Below the pieces are notes generated by a model. The model saw only the letters and a program-made list of their open reading frames with translations. It ran no database searches and was not told the DNA's origin. This document shows, piece by piece, positions 35,500-46,296 of a stretch of 64,000 bases of DNA. The DNA is from Cylicocyclus nassatus (lineage: Eukaryota; Nematoda; Chromadorea; Rhabditida; Strongylidae): contig CATQJL010000223.1 in the NCBI GenBank assembly GCA_958299035.1, positions 15,719,742-15,783,741 on the forward strand, written 5' to 3'. How positions within the stretch are numbered: position 1 is the first letter of the stretch; each line of letters opens with the position of its first letter. Made by a program: the position numbers and the translations under genes.

Positions 35500-35972
35500 C
35501 ACTTCTTTCCTCGTTCCCTGTGTTCCCCTGTGCCCTTCGGCTAAAATTTTGAAAAAATCGATAAAATCAATAAAAGTAATAGGTAATACCAAAAACTAAT
35601 ATTGTATTCGTAATCAGCCCCTCTGTGCCAACTCCCAGTCCTTACAAACTTTGCAAAAATCGATAAAATCGATTAGTAGTGGATAATTCCAGAAACTAGT
35701 ACTGTATTCGTATTCGTAATAAGTGTGCTCACATATCCCCCTGTGGCAACTCCCAGCCCTGCAGGTCAAACTTTGCAAAATATCGATAAAATCGATATTG
35801 ATCGATAGCAAAGTAGCCTATAACACATCCCCTACCCCGAAGTGTATGTGCGCCAAGTTTGGTCCGAATCGGCAAAAATAAAATTTTCTATTTCGCACAT
35901 ATATACACACATACAGACAAACAGACAGACATTCAGCTTTCTATATAGCCTTATATAAATCAGAAATGTACT
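35500..35972 (-). mobile_element. Helitron-like fragment, inverted and truncated
   Basis: Carries the same signature as the complete copies at 43350 and 57359, in reverse orientation: (t)atatagaaagctgaatgtctgtctg at the minus-strand start (near 35955), a 'gccaagtttggtccga' segment, and repeated cgataaaatcgat blocks with 'ccaactcccagcc'. The Helitron 3' hairpin and CTAG end are missing. Confidence 0.65.
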
Positions 35973-36049
35973 ACGAATGTGTAATCTATCTATCCAAGTG
36001 CTTGTGGGAGATATCTTACTGGAACTCAGTTTTGGAACAGGGATCTAGC

Positions 36050-36565
36050 AAGGGAACGATCCCAACTTAAGGTGGCGAATTGAAATGAACAGCACATCGT
36101 TAGATGCGTCTTTACGATCTGATTCCAAATCTACCTTCCATATTTGATGCTGTTCTCTGCAAAAAGTTATGGGCGGTTGAAAATGTGAAGTAATTGATGT
36201 TTCAATGCATAAGTTGTTTGGTAGAAGCTATGAGCAATGAAAAGTCCAAAATCAAACACACAGCGCCATATCTCGAGAATTAGTAAATCAAAAGCACTTC
36301 TTTGTATTTCCCTTGAATGTGAACATTCCTTTAAATCAGCACTCTTAATAATATGCTAGTCATTCAATTTCAAGTTGAATTCTAAAGCACATTATACATT
36401 GAACCTTCAGTGACTTCACACATTCAACCGCTCATAACTTTATCCAGAGAATGGTACTGCAGATAGGGATGGTAGATTTGGAATCAGCTCATCAAGACGC
36501 ATCTAATGATATGTGGTTCATTCCAATTCGCCACTTTACAATCGGATCGTTCCCTTGTAAGAGGC
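36050..36565. mobile_element. foldback MITE, family 1 relative
   Basis: The arms around 36050-36190 (gcaagggaacgatccc..., ctttacgatctgattcc) and 36415-36565 (ggaatcagctcatcaag..., atcgttcccttgtaag) are inverted copies. Similar in design and arm wording to 32684-33143. No ORF. Confidence 0.65.
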
Positions 36566-37072
36566 AAAAGGAGAAGCTCGATTGTTCCCTATAGAGAGAG
36601 CCGCCAGCAGAAGCAAATGGAATCGTGCTTGCGCAAATAAAAGAAAGAACTTTTCACATATGAGTAAAGGTATGTTACCTATACCTAGCATGCGGTAAAG
36701 GCCATGGAGTAGATAAAAATAAATTTCCATTGCTTTCCAATAATCGTAAATTACGGCAAAAGCATGAACAGAATTTTGAGCCCAAGAGGATGTTTGTCAA
36801 AAAGGATTCTCAGTTTCGAACACGAGGAGGGAGTCACTGATTCAATATGAAGTTTGGACTCTTCCAAAATTCTTTGTATAGGTATGCTAGGTATAGGTAA
36901 CAACTACTGTCGCAATGTTTCCCAAAAGTTTCATCACACAAGCAGAAGCTTGACAAATTGTGAAATTTCATCCTAAATTGTTGTAAACATTGCTGTATAC
37001 ATAAATTTCATCACACATACGTTCAAGAAAACAAAACTAGAAGCACATGGAATTTGATGCAGACACAATCTA

Positions 37073-40000
37073 TTATTCTTGCTTCTTGACATCATAGAAA
37101 GGACCTTTGAGAGGATCATAAGGTTCTCCGTTGAGTAGGACCGTGTTAGTCTCATCTCTGTTTCCACTCTGCATAGTGCAAACGAATGTGGTATTGTCAC
37201 TACTGCATCCATAACGTACGGTTTCATTGGGCAAGATTTTCCACTGAAAAGAAAACTATCTTGACATTTTTTGGGAAGACTTCGTGCTCGAATGTCGATA
37301 AACCTTGGCATTGTGTTCAATTGTAAAACGGTTTTTTAAGCTGTTAACCAAGGTTGGTAGCAAGACTTTATATAACGACAAGCCAACGTTTCGGCGGTCC
37401 GTCCGCCTTCTTCAGGGCTTCCTGAAAGATCGAGACTTTGAGGACTGCCGACTCAAACGCCGTGTTTGGCTGTGGATTTAGTTTAACTATGTGATGGAGT
37501 GGCAGAGTAGATTTAAAAGCCTGACCTCAGCCTTGCTAGATCGGAACGTATAGAACCGAACAACCAGTACTGCGCTGTAGCTGCGCTACGAGTGAGTAAG
37601 ATAGTCAGTGTCAACAACGCCCTTTATATGGTCATAGAAGATCTCTATCAAAATCACATAGTGTTTGATAAGAGAACAGTTCACTGTTTATGGCAATGCC
37701 TTCATCTTTGCGATTCATTTTTGGTGTTTTGGACGCTATCCAAAAGGCCTCCAACGTTTTGCGGGCTATTAACTCGGACTCGTGCGACAAGATTGTAACA
37801 GTGACTTGAAAGCACTGGTTCTCATGACATAGCCTTCGATGTGCACCCAAAGGTGTACACATTTTGGACTTTTTAAGGCCGTCAAGATGCTCTCTGATTC
37901 TTGTGCACGGGTCTGCCAGTCTCTCCTAGGTATTGCTCACCGCAGTTTTGACATGTTATGAGATATACCACTCCTAATTCCATGCAGTCGCCTGGTTTTC
38001 CAGACGGGCTTGGAATTTGTGTGTCTTTATTAGCACGTAAAGGACAGGGCATTTGGGTAAATCGATTTTAAGTTGCGATATTAGAGCTTTAGGTAAGTCG
38101 ATAGAGTTCGCTATGTTTACCCAAAACATAGCGAACTCTATCGGCTTAGTAATTGTGTTAAAATTAAGTTTAATAGCCAAGAAATTCTATCATTTGGGCC
38201 ACCGCAGCTGCTTATTATGGGTCTTGCAGTGGCTGGAGTACATGTTAGTTGTTTGGATTTCACATCCATCAACTTGCTAAACTTCTCCCGTAGCCTTAAC
38301 TTGGCATTAAAGCGAACAGAATCACAGAAAATCTCTCAGAAAATCCATTAGACTACAAAGTAAGACCCATAATAAGCAGCTGCGGTGGCCCAAATGATAG
38401 AATTTCTTGGCTATTGAACTTAATTTTAACACAATTACTAAAGTATGTGCCTGCCCATCTTTCGAATACTAAAATGTTTTTGGAGCAGCTCAGTACAACG
38501 CAGTTCGATGGAGAATGTGCGATGGAGACCTTTGATGTTACTTCGTTGTACACAAATGTCTCCAATGAAGATGCCATGGAAGCCGTGTATGAGATGCTCT
38601 CGGAACATCAACCTGCTCTCAATATGTATGGTTTCAGCATTAGTCAAATCATGACACTTCTGAAAGAATGCCTAAACTGCAGCATATTCCGATGGTCGGG
38701 AAGGTATTACAAACAGGTACGTGGCCTAGCGATGGGGCAAAGATTGGCTCCCGTCGTCGCAATTGTCTTCATGTCAAAGATAGAAAAACCCGTACTTGAT
38801 CGTAATCCCTTACTCTTTTGTCGATACATTGACGACTGCTGCATCATATGTCCAACTCAAAGTGAGATTGACATATGCTTCGACATTCTGAACAGCCAAT
38901 CCCCTAACATAAGATTCACGCGGGATAAACCTGACGAAAATTGGCTGGCATTCCTAAACGTTCAAGTGTCTTTGTCTAACGGATCATACGTAACAAAATG
39001 GTTCCGCAAACCAGCTAGTAAAAATATATTAATTCACTACCGCTCTGCGCATCCTTCGAGCATGAAACGGTCCGTGATAGGAAACATGTTCAAGACGGCA
39101 AAATCGGTTTCATCCAATGATGAACAGCGTAGTGCATCGATTAACCTTGCCAAACAGATTGCGTATTCTAACGGCTATCCTGAAAAGGGTGCACCAAGGC
39201 ATACCTGTAGGCGAGAAAGCAGACCGATCGAAATGAACCAGACAACAAAAATACCGTTTTGTGTTCCATTCGTGACTGATGATTTCAGCAGAGCTATCAG
39301 AAAATCTTTGCTTCAAGCGGGTCTCGATGATTCCGTCAGAGTTATAGATATTCCACCTCCTAATCTCAAAAAACAACTTAGCCGCAATCGAGCGTACGAC
39401 AGAATTTGCACAACCGCTGATTGTATCATCTGCCCGTCTGGGAAACCAGGCGACTGCATGGAATTAGGAGTGGTATATCTCATAACATGTCAAAACTGCG
39501 GTGACCAATACATAGAAGAGACTGGCAGACCCTTGTGCACAAGAACCAGAGAGCATCTTGACGGCCTTAAAAAGTCCAAAATGTGCACACCTTTGGGTGC
39601 ACATCGAAGGCTATGTCATGAGAACCAGTGCTTTCAAGTCACTGTTACAATCTTGTCGCACGAGTCCGAGTTAATAGCCCGCAAAACGTTGGAGGCCTTT
39701 TGGATAGCGTCCAAAACACCAAAAATGAATCGCAAAGATGAAGGCATTGCCATAAACAGTGAACTGTTCTCTTATCAAACACTATGTGATTTTGATAGAG
39801 ATCTTCTATGACCATATAAAGGGCGTTGTTGACACAGACTATCTTACTCACTCATAGCGCAGCTACAGCGCAGTACTGGTTGTTCGGTTCTATACGTTCC
39901 GATCTAGCAAGGCTGAGGTCAGGCTTTTAACATCTACTCTGCCACTCCATCACATAGTTAAACTAAATCCACAGCCAAACACGGCGTTTGAGTCGGCAGT

Positions 40001-42498
40001 TCTCAAAGTCTCGATCTTTCAGGAAGCCCTGAAGAAGGCGGACGGACCGCCGAAACGTTGGCTTGTCGTTATATAAAGTCTTGCTACCAACCTTGGTTAA
40101 CAGCTTAAAAAACCGTTTTACAATATCTTGACATTATTAAGCTTTTCTTACAATCGATATTTGCACGTACACTTTACAAGACTTAGAAATCGTTGACTTT
40201 TTCTCTCGCAAAAGGGCAAGACAGTTAAATGTTGCGTGCACCATTTTTTCAGAATTATTTCAACATTTTTTGAGCTGTTTGAAGAGTGACTGACAATTCT
40301 TACCTGTTGCTGAAGTTCCACGAGGTGGCGTGCAAGATCACCATAGGTCACGCTGCAATAATCCAATTAGCAAATACTAGGTTGCTTCGAAAATTGTGTC
40401 CGTTTTGGTTTTTTTTTTCATGCAAAATATTATATTTTTTCTCATCAGACAACATTTACAACTCTTTCCTGGATTGAGCTAATTTTTGACTATCGCGAGG
40501 ACAGTATGATATCCGTAAAAAGTCGGCTAAAGGGAAGCGAAATTTTTGAAAAATTTCACTCTTTCTTCAACCAACATTCGACATGCTTCTTCAAAGGGTA
40601 AGCAAATAAATTTGTTTACCACCTTAGACTATTCACAAAAGCTTCTATGCTCGAGGAAAATTTATGGGAGTTCTTAATGCATAGAAATTTTTTTGAGCGA
40701 ATAAAAGCCGCCTCGACCTCAGCGCGTATGCCAACTTTACTTTACTTATATGCTCAAGATGTAACATAAAAGAAAAAGAAACAGCAAAATGCAACTAAAC
40801 CGATGGGAATCAAATGAAAACTCAGGCTTATAAAAACTGCCAAACTATTATAAGGAGGAAAGACTTGATCAAAGAGACCAGATAGCAGAATCTCGCTTCC
40901 TCTAATTTGATAAAATTCCTTTTTTTTTACTTTTTGTTAATTGATTTTTTCACTTCGGCGGATGAAAAGAAAAACGAATGGCTGGCCAGCTGCTTGCTCT
41001 TGCTTGACTTTACTCTAACATACTCAACATATCACTTCAAACGTAGACTGCGGTCGCTTGTAGGGGACCTTTGAAAAGCTTTGACATCTGGAGACCAATT
41101 CAAAAACTGAGTCAATTTTAAGTGGGATCACAAATATGTGAATATCTCAAAAAGATGTGCACACTGATTGATCGCTAATAACTCACTTGCTTCCATGTCT
41201 TTTGCCGAGCATGAGGTACCATTCTGTAGAACGAGATTCATATTAGATTTTTTACAAGGAACGAATTACCAATCGCTTTTCATTACTGTAGGATTACGGT
41301 ATGAACTTCCAGCATACAGCGTCATTGTGGAATAGGCCCTTTGATGAAATAATTTCAAAGAAATCAAAAATCTGTGTTGCAAGGTTTTCAGGCGTGCTGA
41401 TTTCACTACATAAATTTTCACCAGTTTTTCGAGCTTTCTTGATGGAGTATTCACATTTATGGTGGGCGCTGGAAAAACAGTTGTTACCTTAAAGCTGAAA
41501 TAACTTATGAAAGATTCACCACTGAAGTTCAACTTTCATGATTAGTATCAGCGACATCATTTAGCCCAGTTCAAGAGTTTTTGGCTTGTTTGGTCATCTT
41601 TCTGAGACAAAATCCCGCTTGTAATGACTTAAAAGCTTCCTCGTCCTGCAGTAATCCTACAGTAACGAGGAGCAATTGATAATTCGCGTCATACTGTAAA
41701 TCTAAGGTGAACCTCGCTTTAAAGAATGGTACCTTAAATTCGGCAAAAGACATGAAAGCAAGGGAGTTATTAATGATCGAACAGTGTGCACATCTTTTTG
41801 GGACAGCCTGTATATGTATGTTAGGATTACACACTCTTTCCCTCTTTGGAATTTTAGGTACGTTGGACGAAAATTTTTTAGAAGAACGTTCCCCTCCAGC
41901 ATGACTGCACTTTAGCAACTTGTGGTTGAGGCTTTCATGCAGTATGCTAGTAATCCACCAGAAGTTAGTGGTGTGCGTATTAGCACATTAATAGTGATTA
42001 CGGAACTTTAAGAAATAGCTACCTTCAAAGCAGGCGTACAAAAACCCGACAGAACTTTTCAAAACAAAAAAAACTTTTCATTTGACCAAACGTACTTTGT
42101 AAATTCCTTTAGGTAATAAAGTGGACCATCGTCGTCTTCCAAGGGCCCCATGGACGGCGTCTTGAACGAGTCTTTTAGCAAAATTTCTCTGGATATATTT
42201 GTTAACAAACAGCTGGGAATCTAAAAATTTGAGAATTTAGACAATTTGCCAACGTTTTCCCACCAACCTAAACTCTACACAAGTATTCATTCATTAGTAA
42301 ACTCTAAACTACTAGGTTGATGTAACGGGAACCAACCTCTTCTGGGACATTGAGCTGGCCAGCGATAGTTTGACCGGATAATTCGCATTCTGCTGCATCC
42401 AAAACAATAAATATTGATACAGAAATAACCTAAATCGCTCTCTGAATTCATGAACGAATATTTTTGGAACTTACGAGGCAAAGATAGAATCGCAGCAT
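37073..42498 (-). CDS. small secreted, N-glycosylated-type protein; Penelope-like element in last intron
   Basis: Five exons on the minus strand join with consistent phase: 42475-42498, 42337-42429, 42096-42220, 40304-40352 and 37073-37243, giving 153 aa. Residues 1 to about 23 (MLRFYLCL + VISVSIFIVLDAAE) form a signal peptide split by intron 1. The mature protein has four cysteines (ECELSG, IPSCLL, RYGCSS, FVCTM), several N-x-S/T sequons (NIS, NVT, NET, NTT), an acidic stretch (LEDDDGP) and ends PFYDVKKQE. Donors and acceptors (gtaagt, gtacgt, tttttag, ttttcag) are strong. Intron 3 (1.74 kb) holds a foldback MITE. Intron 4 (3.06 kb) holds a Penelope-like element that stops 25 bp short of the last acceptor; without it the intron would be about 0.2 kb. 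I do not recognise the family. It is most likely a nematode secretory protein, and the host gene appears intact. Confidence 0.75.
37377..37415 (-). ncRNA. candidate hammerhead ribozyme core, left inverted copy
   Basis: Inverted copy of the core at 40029-40067, with identical catalytic boxes and helix II. It is transcribed only if the minus strand of the element is read, which is also the sense strand of the host gene. Confidence 0.5.
38097..38144. repeat. perfect hairpin at the internal junction of the Penelope-like element
   Basis: The arms cgatagagttcgctatgttt and aaacatagcgaactctatcg are exact inverted copies around a loop of a few bases. The hairpin lies where the inverted left fragments meet the plus-oriented body, so it probably records the inversion junction. 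Confidence 0.8.
38300..39811 (+). CDS. Penelope-like reverse transcriptase with GIY-YIG endonuclease, 5'-truncated
   Basis: The open frame runs from just after a TAA at 38297-38299; the first Met is at 38414 (465 codons from there). Upstream of that Met the frame still reads RT sequence (ENPLDYKVRPIISSCGGPND), so the true protein is longer and the N-terminus is lost. RT motifs appear in order: FDVTSLYTNV (motif A), GLAMGQRLAPVVA (motif B) and RYIDDCCII (catalytic YIDD, motif C). Near the C-terminus CTTADCIICPSGKPGDC is followed by GVVYLITCQNCGDQYIEET, a GIY-YIG nuclease with the CCHH-type spacer typical of Penelope-like elements, then R..EHL and a conserved WIASKTPKMNRKDEG region. Catalytic residues look intact, but with the 5' RT domain missing or inverted on the left the copy is not autonomous. 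Confidence 0.93.
   Translation, partial: LGIKANRITENLSENPLDYKVRPIISSCGGPNDRISWLLNLILTQLLKYVPAHLSNTKMFLEQLSTTQFDGECAMETFDVTSLYTNVSNEDAMEAVYEMLSEHQPALNMYGFSISQIMTLLKECLNCSIFRWSGRYYKQVRGLAMGQRLAPVVAIVFMSKIEKPVLDRNPLLFCRYIDDCCIICPTQSEIDICFDILNSQSPNIRFTRDKPDENWLAFLNVQVSLSNGSYVTKWFRKPASKNILIHYRSAHPSSMKRSVIGNMFKTAKSVSSNDEQRSASINLAKQIAYSNGYPEKGAPRHTCRRESRPIEMNQTTKIPFCVPFVTDDFSRAIRKSLLQAGLDDSVRVIDIPPPNLKKQLSRNRAYDRICTTADCIICPSGKPGDCMELGVVYLITCQNCGDQYIEETGRPLCTRTREHLDGLKKSKMCTPLGAHRRLCHENQCFQVTVTILSHESELIARKTLEAFWIASKTPKMNRKDEGIAINSELFSYQTLCDFDRDLL
40029..40067 (+). ncRNA. candidate hammerhead ribozyme core in the Penelope-like terminal repeat
   Basis: The order CTGAAGA - GGCGG/CCGCC helix - GAAAC - GTTGGCTT - GTC reproduces the hammerhead catalytic core (CUGANGA, helix II, GAAA, very short helix III, NUH cleavage site after GTC). 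Penelope-like elements are known to carry minimal hammerheads in their terminal repeats. Helix I pairs poorly in the sequence I can see (one clear C-G pair next to the core), so activity is uncertain. Confidence 0.55.
41090..41830. mobile_element. foldback MITE inside intron 3 of the secreted-protein gene
   Basis: The block around 41150-41230 (gtgcacactgattgatcgc...gaggtaccattc) is mirrored at about 41724-41795 (gaatggtacc...cagtgtgcac). The right end reads ttgggacagcctgtatat, a phrase also seen near 23890 (ttgggacaccctgtatat) and typical of Tc1/mariner-derived MITEs. No transposase. Confidence 0.6.
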
Positions 42499-42707
42499 TG
42501 TATTTTGGTGTCCGCTTCAATGGCCCATTTATATGCCTTGCTCAATTACGGCTTTGCAGCTCACAAAATCCTCGTGATTTTTATATTATTGACTTCTGCC
42601 GTCCTGACCTTTACAAGTAAAGTGAGGTTGTGAGCTAAAATTAGAAACAGCTCAGATTTATCGCACTAATTTGAATAGAGTGATTGCTCGCTTCTACAAT
42701 AGAATCA

Positions 42708-42948
42708 ATGTGTCTTGCAAAATTCATTCCAATAATAGCAGCAAGTGCAGCGACCAACGCTGATCACGTTCCTAGCACACTTCATGAGGAAGTTTTCACA
42801 GAAAATATTTTTCAACTGCGAAAGAAGGTAACAGTCAGTTCCATTATGTTTCTGTGTGTTTGCTGTGAAGCCGCTCATACAAGATATTCGTGTCCACAAA
42901 TCCAGCGTTGTGATCACCGAGCAGTTGTGCGATACTTTTGTTGTTTAA
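42708..42948 (+). CDS. possible two-exon small secreted peptide
   Basis: An ATG just after an acceptor-like ctacaatag opens a 40-codon exon (42708-42827) with a signal-peptide-like start (MCLAKFIPIIAASAATNADH) and a GTAAC donor. A short intron then leads to 42871-42948 (PLIQDIRVHKSSVVITEQ..., stop TAA). The product would be 65 aa. The gene is divergent from, and 200 bp away from, the minus-strand secreted-protein gene. Without comparison this could be chance; signal-like starts are easy to find in AT-rich DNA. Confidence 0.3.
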
Positions 42949-43142
42949 TGTTCTCTGTACATATTTCTTTTAAGACAAGGTCTGTGATAATTGATTAGCA
43001 AGCTACCGTCTTTGGATAAGTTACAGTTTCTACATAATTTACAATTACAGAACTATCATAGTTACAGGGATGAAAAAAGGTTTCCTGATTTTTGCTGCAG
43101 AATCTTCTGTTACATTGCCTTCGGTAAATAAAAGCCGTTATA

Positions 43143-46100
43143 TTAGGTTGATGCAGAGATAATGGCCGGTTTTCCAAGCCTTTTTTAGGGCAACTTTCCA
43201 CAGAATTTCTTCTTTGTGATCTTTAAGCAAATCATTGGAAATCTGCTTTTATGCTCTATCTAACGGTGGTTGCTGCGAACTTCCATCCTGATTTATTAGG
43301 TTGATGCAAAAGGAATGGCCAATGTGCGAATTCTCACTTTGATGTGCTATCTTATATATAAAGCTGAATGTCTGTTTGTCTGTATGTCTGTATGTATGTA
43401 TGTATGTACGTATGTTCCGAATAGAAAATTCCATTTCTGAACCGATCCGGACCAAACTTGGCACACATACACTTCGGGTCCCGGCGGGTGTCATAGGCTA
43501 CTTTTCGTCATCGATCCATATCGATTTTATCGATTTTTATCGATTTTTTTGCTGAGTTCACCTACGGGGCTGGGAGTTGGCACAGGGGGGTAATCGAGCA
43601 TGGGGATTCCGAATACAATATTGGTTTTCAGGATTATCGATTACTTTTATCGATTTTATCGATTTTTTTTGCAAAGTTTGAGCTACGGGGCTGGGAGTTG
43701 GCACAGGGGGGTAATCGAGCATGGGGATTCCGAATACAATATTGGTTTTCAGGATTATCGATTACTTTTATCGATTTTATCGATTTTTTTGCAAAGTTTG
43801 AGCTAGGGGGCTGGGAGTTGGCACAGGGGGGTAATCGAGCATGGGGATTCCGAATACAATATTGGTTTTCAGGATTATCGATTACTTTTATCGATTTTAT
43901 CGATTTTTTTGCAAAGTTTGAGCTAGGGGCTGGGAGTTGGCACAGGGGGGTAATCGAGCATGCTGATCATCCCCAAGGGGGGTGATCAGCATGCTCGATT
44001 ACACCCCTGTGCCAAATTCCAGCCCCCCAGCTCAAATTTTCAAAAAATCGATGAAATCGATAAAAGTAATGGACGATCTTGAAAACTAATATTGTATTCG
44101 TAATCTGCATGCTCGATTACCCCCCTGTGCAAACTCCCAGCCCCGCAGGTCAAACTTTACAAAAAAATCGATAAAATCGATAAAAGTAATCGATAATCCT
44201 GAAAACCAATATCGTGTTCGTAATCAGCATGCTCGATTACCCCCCTGTGCAAAATCCCAGCCTCGCATGTCAAAATTTACAAAAAATCGATAAAATCAAT
44301 AAAAGTAATCGATAATTCTGAAAACTAATATTGTATTCGGAATCCCCATGCTCACTTCCCCCCTGTGCCAACTCCTAGCCATGTAGGTGAACTCTGCAAA
44401 AAAATCGATAAAAATCGGTAAAATCGACATTGATCGATAACGAAAGTGGACTGTGACACCCGCCGGGGCCCGAAGCGTATGTGTGCCAAGCTTGGTCCGG
44501 ATACGGCGGAGCCGGGTAAGCCAGCTAGTAACTTCCTAAAAGATACACGAATTCTCACTTTGATGTGCTATAACTTCCTAAAAGATCCACACTGAATGCG
44601 GTGAAGACTCACAGAAGCAGCAAACCTTTCGCAACATAGCGCACACTTATTTATACTCAAACCATAAACGGGAGAGAAATACGGGCTAAAAGACAAAAAA
44701 GGTTCTTCTGCGAGAACCTTGTTTTTGACAATTCATAACTTCCCTCCAAAGTTTCTAAGTATGGATGACAAGTGGCCTATCCTGTAACCGCAAGCCAGTA
44801 GTACAAAATGCAATAAAAAGAAGTCGGACAAAAAAGTTTGCGAGAAAGAAAAAATTGAAATTTAGAATTTCTCAGTTTTTTCAACATTTTTTCCAGTGTG
44901 CCTTAAAGTCCGGAATATAGAATTTTCTGATTTTCTACGTACTGAACGGCTGTATGTTTTTGCAAAAACTGCTAATAAATGTGCTAGCTCTACGCTTACA
45001 GAATTGAGCACAGCTTCGGCGACTGATTTCCTCAGAAGAAAATTATGAGTCATAAAATGACCGCAACAGCTACCCATGTTTAGGCGCCGATATCTCAGTC
45101 TGGATAACTTTAAAGAATGCAGTTAAGTACGCATAATGTAGAAAATTTCTATTACATACACTAGCTACATTTTCGAAGAAATCACATTGATACGCGCTTG
45201 AATTCTGGCCGGAAAAGTGAATGCAATGAAATTCTGAATTTGGATGCGGTTACTTGAAGCTCAGTAACTTTATAAGAGATAAGGATGAGAGCCCTTTTTA
45301 AGCATCTTTAGATAGAGCATGAAAACAGCTTCGCGACAATATACTACATCCATTGTAAAGAAGAAGTATTGATGGAAAAAGTTGCCCTGAAAAAAGGCTT
45401 GGAAAATCGGCCATTTCTTTTGCATCAACCTAATATTATAAAGTTACTGAGCTTCAGATAACCGCATCCAAATTCAGAATTTTATTGCGTTTACTTCTCT
45501 GGTCAGAACTCAAGCGCGTATGAATGACGCTTCATTGGAAATGTAGTTATTCTATATAATAGAAATTGTCTACATTATACATACTTGACTGTACTTTCTG
45601 AAGTTAGCCAGACTGAGATATCGGACCTCAACTTGGGTACGCTGCGGTCACGTTATGACCCATGAATTTCTTTTGAAGAAGTCCAAAAGTTTGCTACTTC
45701 TGCAAGCGTAATGCTAGTGTATAATATTAGTAGTTTTGCAAAACATCCAGCTGTTCAGTAAGCAGTAAATCAGAAAATTTTATAGTTTGGACTTCGAGAC
45801 ATGATAAAAAAGTTATGAAATTTGACAATTCCTAAGTTTTAATTTTTCCTTTTCGCAATTTTTTTCTCAAAATTCTTTCCATCGTATTTTCTACAACTAG
45901 TTTTCGGCTACAAGATAGGCCACTCACTTATCATTCATACTAACAACCTTTAAAGGAAGTTATGAGTTGTCAAAAATAAGGTTTCAAAAAAACTTTTTTG
46001 TTTTTAATCCATATTTTCTGCCCTTCTGTGATGTGAGTACAGAAGGGCAGAAAATACGCAAGTACAGTAAATGCGCGCAGTATTGTCAAAGGTTTCCGAT

Positions 46101-46194
46101 GGTTTTTACCGCATTCGGAAATGTGAATCTTTCAAAAAATTATAGCACTGAAAATGAGAATTTGCAACGACCATTATTTTTGCCTCAACCTAGT
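43143..46194. mobile_element. interleaved mariner-type foldback MITEs
   Basis: Four TTAGGTTGATGC-type termini are present: left ends at 43143 and 43298, right ends near 45433 and 46194. Matching of the inner sequence pairs 43143 with 45433 (both continue ...gccgattttccaagcc-like) and 43298 with 46194 (both continue ...aattctcactttgatgtgctata-like). The pairs are therefore interleaved rather than nested, which needs a rearrangement. A Helitron sits inside the second element. No transposase ORF. Confidence 0.65.
43350..44528 (+). mobile_element. non-autonomous Helitron-like element with internal repeats and palindromic arms
   Basis: Starts TC-ttatatataaagctgaatg and ends with the hairpin cggcggagccg followed 11 nt later by CTAG, inserted between A (43349) and T (44529). 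These are Helitron hallmarks. The interior has three tandem copies of a ~121-bp unit (taatcgagcatggggattcc...) and then inverted versions of the same unit, meeting at about 43975. Cores are full of tatcgat words. The host sequence gtgctataacttcc is seen uninterrupted 40 bp downstream in a small tandem copy. Confidence 0.85.
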
Positions 46195-46296
46195 ACATTC
46201 GTTTCTGAGCAGTGATGCCCTAACGATAGAATGTGTTGCAGTGAGCTCCAAATACAAGAACAATTTTTTTTGCTCAAAGTTACGGATTATTTTATG

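Larger units (their letters stand above)
37269..40123 (+). mobile_element. Penelope-like element with inverted terminal copies
   Basis: The right part encodes an RT with a GIY-YIG domain and runs to 40123. The left part (37321-38006) is an inverted copy of its 3' 660 bp, followed by inverted fragments of the 5' RT region (minus-strand LPKCPVLYVLIKTHK). The outer ends are perfect inverted repeats (ttgtaaaacggttttttaag). A 12-bp direct repeat, tatcttgacatt, flanks the unit at 37257-37268 and 40124-40135, and a 52-bp extra segment (37269-37320) lies inside it. Inverted partial copies next to a 5'-truncated body are known for Penelope-like elements. It lies in an intron of the minus-strand secreted-protein gene. 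Confidence 0.9.

Noticed and set aside
41184..41221. Exon-like piece with acceptor and donor in intron 3 of the minus-strand secreted gene
   Set aside because: Its sequence is mirrored at about 41724-41795, so it is the arm of a foldback MITE. The direct join of 42096 to 40352 keeps the frame without it.
43600..43985. Repetitive ORFs reading IDFIDFFAKFELG units
   Set aside because: They are translations of the Helitron's tandem ~121-bp units, not a gene.
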